NCBI RefSeq assembly: GCF_013426895.1
Contig: NZ_AP023175.1
Location: 1,922,001-1,986,000 of the forward strand
Direction of reading: 5' to 3'
Length of the DNA: 64,000 bases
DNA from: Paraburkholderia largidicola
Lineage (GTDB): Bacteria > Pseudomonadota > Gammaproteobacteria > Burkholderiales > Burkholderiaceae
In this document: positions 60,764-64,000 of the stretch, piece after piece
Layout of the letters: the number at the start of each line of letters is the position of its first letter
How positions within the stretch are numbered: position 1 is the first letter of the stretch
Position numbers and translations under genes: made by a program
The notes under the pieces: model-generated
What the model was told of the DNA's origin: nothing
Databases searched by the model: none
Seen by the model: the letters and a program-made list of their open reading frames with translations, nothing else

Positions 60764-60867
60764 ACGCTTTTTGCTGCGCGGGCGGTTTGGTTTGCTCGGG
60801 CTTTCGTTGGCATCCGCGGTTTGCCTTTGCGTTGGCATCCGCGTGATGTTATTGGTTCGCTAGCGTT
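60764..60867. repeat. 104-bp-unit debris left of copy C
   Basis: Pieces of the 104-bp unit occur twice (TTGGCATCCGCG at 60807 and 60833), and the second is complete from there into copy C. The stretch starts right after the receptor stop codon. Confidence 0.7.
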
Positions 60868-61451
60868 GCCCCTGTGCGGGGCGGCACCTACTTTTCTTTG
60901 CCGCCGCAAAGAAAAGTAGGCAAAAGAAAGCGGCTCACACCGCCAGTTCTAGTATTTGCCTGAGGGCCCCCATAGGGTCTTACGCTTCAGACGGCAACCA
61001 CGTGACCCACGTTCGTTGCCAGCGCGCTTGCGGTGCGCCTCACCCGCTTCACGCTCCCGCACTACAGCACGCCGTACCAGCTATTCCACCGCCGCCCAGG
61101 TGGCAAACTGTGTGTAGGCCCCTTGTGCTGCACACGCCTCACTTCGGACCCATAGCACGCGCATACCTCCATGTAAGAGCGCCGAGCTATACGACGCGAC
61201 AACCTACACACAGTTTGCCACCTGGGCGGCGCAAACCATTCGCTGCCGCTGGCCCGGGTACGGGAATTCGAAGCGGGTGAGGCGTTGATTCGAAGCGTTG
61301 GCAACGAGCATCAACGAGAGCACTGCCGTGTGAAGTGTGGGGACGTTGGGGGCCCGTGGATAGGAACACGGGCTGGCGGTGTGAGCCGCTTTCTTTTGCC
61401 TACTTTTCTTTGCGGCGGCAAAGAAAAGTAGGTGCCGCCCCGCACAGGGGC
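60868..61451. repeat. 584-bp palindromic element, copy C
   Basis: The end repeats are 60868-60946 and 61373-61451, perfect over 79 bp. I compared it block by block with the reverse complement of copy A and found no difference in 584 bases. It lies between the convergent receptor and epimerase genes. Confidence 0.95.
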
Positions 61452-61816
61452 AACGCTAGCAGACCAAAGACATCACGCGGATGCCAGCGAAAACACAGGC
61501 AAGCAACCCCAGCGTCGCAGACAACCCGCAAGTAGGTGCCGCCCCGCACAGGGGCAACGCATGCGAACCAATAACATCACGCGGATGCCAGCGAAAACAC
61601 AGGCAAGCAACCCCAGCGTCGCAGACAACCCACAAGTAGGTATCGCCCGGCACAGGGGCAACGCTAGCAGACCAAAGACATCACGCGGATGCCAGCGAAA
61701 CCACAGGCAAGCAACCCCAGCGTCGCAGCCAACACACAAGTAGGTGCCGCCCCGCACAGGGGCAACGCATGCGAACCAATAACATCACGCGGATGCCAGC
61801 GAAAACCCATGCAAAC
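61426..61816. repeat. 104-bp tandem array with alternating unit types
   Basis: Units start at 61426, 61530, 61634 and 61738, exactly 104 bases apart, and the fourth is incomplete. Each contains a copy of the end of the 584-bp element (GGTGCCGCCCCGCACAGGGG or a close variant) and GCGGATGCCAGCG. Units 1 and 3 have CTAGCAGACCAAAGAC, units 2 and 4 have ATGCGAACCAATAAC at the same place, so the true period is 208 bases. No spacer or leader of CRISPR type is seen. Confidence 0.93.
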
Positions 61817-61840
61817 CAAACCATCCCGCGCCGCCAAGGC

Positions 61841-61864
61841 AAAAACAAAAACAAAAACAAAAAC
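61841..61864. repeat. Hexanucleotide microsatellite (AAAAAC)4
   Basis: Four exact copies of AAAAAC end next to the stop codon of the epimerase gene. On the minus strand it is T-rich and directly follows that gene, so it may help end transcription. Confidence 0.8.
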
Positions 61865-61865
61865 A

Positions 61866-62966
61866 TCAAACCCCGGGCAACGCCGCATACGCAGTAGCCA
61901 AATGATATGGCGTCGTCGAAGGCATCTCCGCCCGCGACACCTCACCCGCTTGCGTCTTGCACTCCACCCATCCACACGCATTCAAAAACCGCGGCCGGAA
62001 CCGTTCGATCTGCCGCGGCAACGCCGCCCTCACACCTGCATCGTCATGCACGGCAAGCGCACGCAAATACTCCGTCTGCGCCCAGATCCGCTGCGTCGAA
62101 TCCTTGACGCCACCCGCTTCGTCGAGCGCCGCATGCACGCCGCCCGTCGCTGCATCGACGCCGCGTTCGTGCGCGAACATAAACGCCCGCGCAAGCGCCT
62201 CTCGCAAACCCGAACCGGCGAGCACATCGCCTGCCTGCCGCACGAGCCAGAACCATTCGAACTGATGCCCCGGCTCGAGCCGGTTGTCCGCACTACCCAC
62301 CGGCAATTCAGCGATGCACCCCGTCGGCTGATGCACGAAAGTACGCGCAATCGCGTTACCGAGCTTCGCGAGCGACGTATCGAACGCAGCATCCTGGGTG
62401 GCGGCGCGCGCCGCGAGCCATGCCTCCGTCAAATGCATCAGCGGGTTCTGCAGCGGCATGCCGTCCGTGGCCGAGAACCCGGCGTCGAGCGCGGCGTGCA
62501 GCAGGCCATCACGGGCAGCGAAGCGGTCCTCGATCAGCGATGACGCGCGATGCACGATGTCCAGCGCATCGCGGTTGCCCGAACGCGCGCCATATTCCGC
62601 GCAGGCGAACACGACGAACGCATGCGTGTACAGGTCCTTGGTGGTGTCGAGCGGCACGCCTTGTGCGTCCACACTATAGAACCATCCGCCATGCTTGCTG
62701 TCCTGAAAGATATGGGTCAGCGACTCGAACAGGCGTTGTGCATGCTGCATCTCGCCTGCCAGCGCGAACACGAACATCTGCCGCGCGCACGCCATCGCGC
62801 GGTAGCGGGTGACGGGCAGCGGGGTGCGGCCGTCGGCGGCGACGGCTTCGTACGGTAGCCCGAGCGCGGCGTTGAAACCCGGTCCTCGCCAGATCGGCAG
62901 GATGACGTGCGCGAAATGCTCGCGCAGCGCGGCTGCGAGCTCAGGCGTCGATGCAGTTGCATTCAT
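61866..62966 (-). CDS. AGE-family (N-acylglucosamine 2-epimerase-like) sugar epimerase/isomerase
   Basis: This 366-residue protein has the (alpha/alpha)6-barrel pattern of the AGE family. Signatures include GGWFYSVDAQGVPLDTTKDLYTHAF, written as two adjoining strands, and LEPGHQFEWFWLVRQAGD with the catalytic His. Members interconvert mannose, fructose, glucose or N-acylglucosamine. ATG 62966 is chosen, because upstream in-frame codons add a Pro/Leu-rich stretch not seen in the family; its ribosome site is weak. Context gives no substrate. Confidence 0.87.
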   Translation of the reverse strand: MNATASTPELAAALREHFAHVILPIWRGPGFNAALGLPYEAVAADGRTPLPVTRYRAMACARQMFVFALAGEMQHAQRLFESLTHIFQDSKHGGWFYSVDAQGVPLDTTKDLYTHAFVVFACAEYGARSGNRDALDIVHRASSLIEDRFAARDGLLHAALDAGFSATDGMPLQNPLMHLTEAWLAARAATQDAAFDTSLAKLGNAIARTFVHQPTGCIAELPVGSADNRLEPGHQFEWFWLVRQAGDVLAGSGLREALARAFMFAHERGVDAATGGVHAALDEAGGVKDSTQRIWAQTEYLRALAVHDDAGVRAALPRQIERFRPRFLNACGWVECKTQAGEVSRAEMPSTTPYHLATAYAALPGV

Positions 62967-63123
62967 GGTGCGGAAAGTCGAGAAAGGAATAAGAGGCGTA
63001 CGCGCCGGTGTTCCAGCATAAGGCAAACGGCGCGCGCCGGGCAGCGGGGCGCAGGCGCCGTAAGACAACGGCAAAGGCGCGGGTAAAGACAAAGGCAACC
63101 GGCGACATCACAAGGAGAACAAT

Positions 63124-63810
63124 ATGATCGGCAATTTCGAACTCATTTCCCGCCTCGTGCTCGCGGCAGCACTCGGCAGCGTGATCGGCTTCGAACGCGA
63201 GCGGCTTTCGTGGGCGGCGGGGCTGCGCACACATATGCTCGTGTGCGTCGGCTCGACGCTCATCATGATCGTCTCGGCGTTCGGCTTCGCGGATGTGCTC
63301 GGCAACCAGCACATCGTGCTCGACCCGTCGCGGATCGCGGCGCAGGTCGTATCCGGCATCGGCTTTCTCGGCGCCGGGTCCATCCTGCTGCGCGGCGAGA
63401 TCATCCGCGGCCTGACGACGGCGGCGAGCCTGTGGTCCGTCGCCGCGATCGGGCTGGCCGTCGGCGGCGGATTGTACACGGCGTCGATCGCGGCGACGAT
63501 CATCATTCTGATCATCCTGGCCGGGATCAAACCGATCGAGAAGCGCTTCATCACGGTCAAGCAGCGCCGCCAGTTGTCAATGCTGGTCGAGCGCGGCTCG
63601 ATGACGTTTCATACGCTGCACGAGGCGCTCGGCCCGGCGAGCCCGCGCGTCAAGCAGTTCATCATGCAGCAGAGCGACGACGATCCGCAGATGGACGAAG
63701 TGACGATCACGCTGCACCGCGTGTCGTCGACGGAATATACGGCGATCTGCGGCCAGTTGCGCGCGATCCAGGGCGTGAAGGAGTTTCGGGACAATGGCGA
63801 GCCGGCGTAA
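63124..63810 (+). CDS. MgtC/SapB-family membrane protein
   Basis: This 228-residue protein has four to five membrane helices in its first 140 residues with the family phrases GSVIGFERERLSWAAGLRTHML, VVSGIGFLGAGSIL and RGLTTAASLW. A soluble C-terminal domain of about 90 residues follows. MgtC proteins aid growth at low magnesium and survival in phagocytes in some pathogens; many environmental homologues have other or unknown roles. AAGGAG lies seven bases before ATG 63124. Confidence 0.9.
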   Translation: MIGNFELISRLVLAAALGSVIGFERERLSWAAGLRTHMLVCVGSTLIMIVSAFGFADVLGNQHIVLDPSRIAAQVVSGIGFLGAGSILLRGEIIRGLTTAASLWSVAAIGLAVGGGLYTASIAATIIILIILAGIKPIEKRFITVKQRRQLSMLVERGSMTFHTLHEALGPASPRVKQFIMQQSDDDPQMDEVTITLHRVSSTEYTAICGQLRAIQGVKEFRDNGEPA

Positions 63811-64000
63811 ACGGGATCTACCTGTGATCGTCTGTCGATGGACGCCGCAGTGTGAGGCCATCGCGTGAAATGGCGTCGCAAAAAGCCTGCGATCCACTTC
63901 TGTGGCCCTCTTTGCATGAGACAATGCGGGCTCTAGAAAAATACCGACGGCAGCGGTGTCGGGCGCCTTGAACGGCGACGAACGCTGCCCTCCCGCTTTT
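63811..64000. other. Window-end intergenic region with nested complementary segments
   Basis: A weak promoter-like pair (TTGCAT at 63912, TAGAAA 16 bases later) precedes GGCAGCG (63949-63955) and CGCTGCC (63983-63989), with a smaller CGCC/GGCG pair inside. It may be the leader of a gene beyond the window. Confidence 0.3.

Noticed and set aside
46902-61451. Insertion sequence or composite transposon made by copies A and C
   Set aside because: No transposase gene and no evident target-site duplication; the ends continue into 104-bp-unit debris.
61426-61816. CRISPR array
   Set aside because: The repeat is continuous with a 104-bp period; there are no unique spacers of constant size and no cas genes.
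60640-62543. Open frames through copy C and the 104-bp array, up to 284 codons
   Set aside because: The proteins are translations of the tandem unit and antisense of the epimerase gene, with no recognisable fold.
1-64000. tRNA or rRNA genes
   Set aside because: I searched by eye for T-loop patterns such as GGTTCGAATCC and for rRNA-like conserved blocks and found none.

Overview
The window reads as chromosomal DNA of a Burkholderia sensu lato bacterium, most likely Paraburkholderia. The grounds are high GC with strong GC bias at third codon positions, a classic Burkholderia-type porin, the DUF2844/DUF3443 pair, an H-NS-like protein with the short C-terminal DNA-binding signature, and many small lineage-type hypothetical proteins. 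The genus is inferred from gene families, not from a database match. I see no rRNA, tRNA, CRISPR, phage or transposase gene.

Layout. 1-11.5 kb: the start of an aminotransferase gene, an AraC regulator divergent from an EamA exporter, a large secreted propeller-like protein, a LysE exporter, a YcaQ-type DNA glycosylase, and a two-gene unit of DedA-rhodanese fusion plus cyclic-nucleotide-sensing thioredoxin-reductase-like flavoprotein. 11.9-18.2 kb: an O6-alkylguanine methyltransferase, an Aer-type chemoreceptor with a good sigma-28 promoter, a porin and a GGDEF-EAL protein. 18.8-24.1 kb: a long CoA-transferase, small proteins and a DUF2844/DUF3443 secretion pair. 24.2-27.4 kb: a GntP-type permease and its divergent sigma-54 activator, with a -24/-12 promoter and two matching upstream sites between them. 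27.5-35 kb: small envelope proteins, an H-NS paralogue, and an operon-like run of Fae (formaldehyde-activating enzyme), aldo/keto reductase, aldehyde dehydrogenase and MFS transporter. 35.3-40.6 kb: a complete four-gene chaperone-usher fimbrial operon. 40.8-46.7 kb: prfC, a GcvA-type LysR regulator, a Pat-like CoA-ligase/GNAT protein and a hypothetical gene.

47.6-57.7 kb is a sugar-acid catabolic island: an IclR regulator, a divergent ABC sugar importer, a two-part UxaA-type dehydratase, an aldose dehydrogenase (AKR), a cog3618-type lactonase, an SDR and an FAH-type hydrolase. Together they fit non-phosphorylating oxidation of L-fucose (or a related sugar such as D-arabinose or L-galactose) to pyruvate plus lactate, with a UxaA-type enzyme in the dehydratase step. 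The IclR/ABC gap holds a promoter, a perfect operator-like palindrome at the start site, and a leader that can form two mutually exclusive hairpins.

The most striking non-coding feature is a 584-bp palindromic element present three times (46902-47485, 57756-58339, 60868-61451). All three copies have the same length. The first and third are identical over 584 bp but in opposite orientation, and they flank about 13.4 kb containing the sugar island, a thioesterase and a chemoreceptor, so that segment could invert by recombination. The element is attached to a 104-bp tandem repeat whose units alternate between two versions. Copies B and C sit between convergent genes, and copy B with its flanks fills its gap almost exactly. 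The window ends with an AGE-family epimerase and an MgtC/SapB-type membrane protein.
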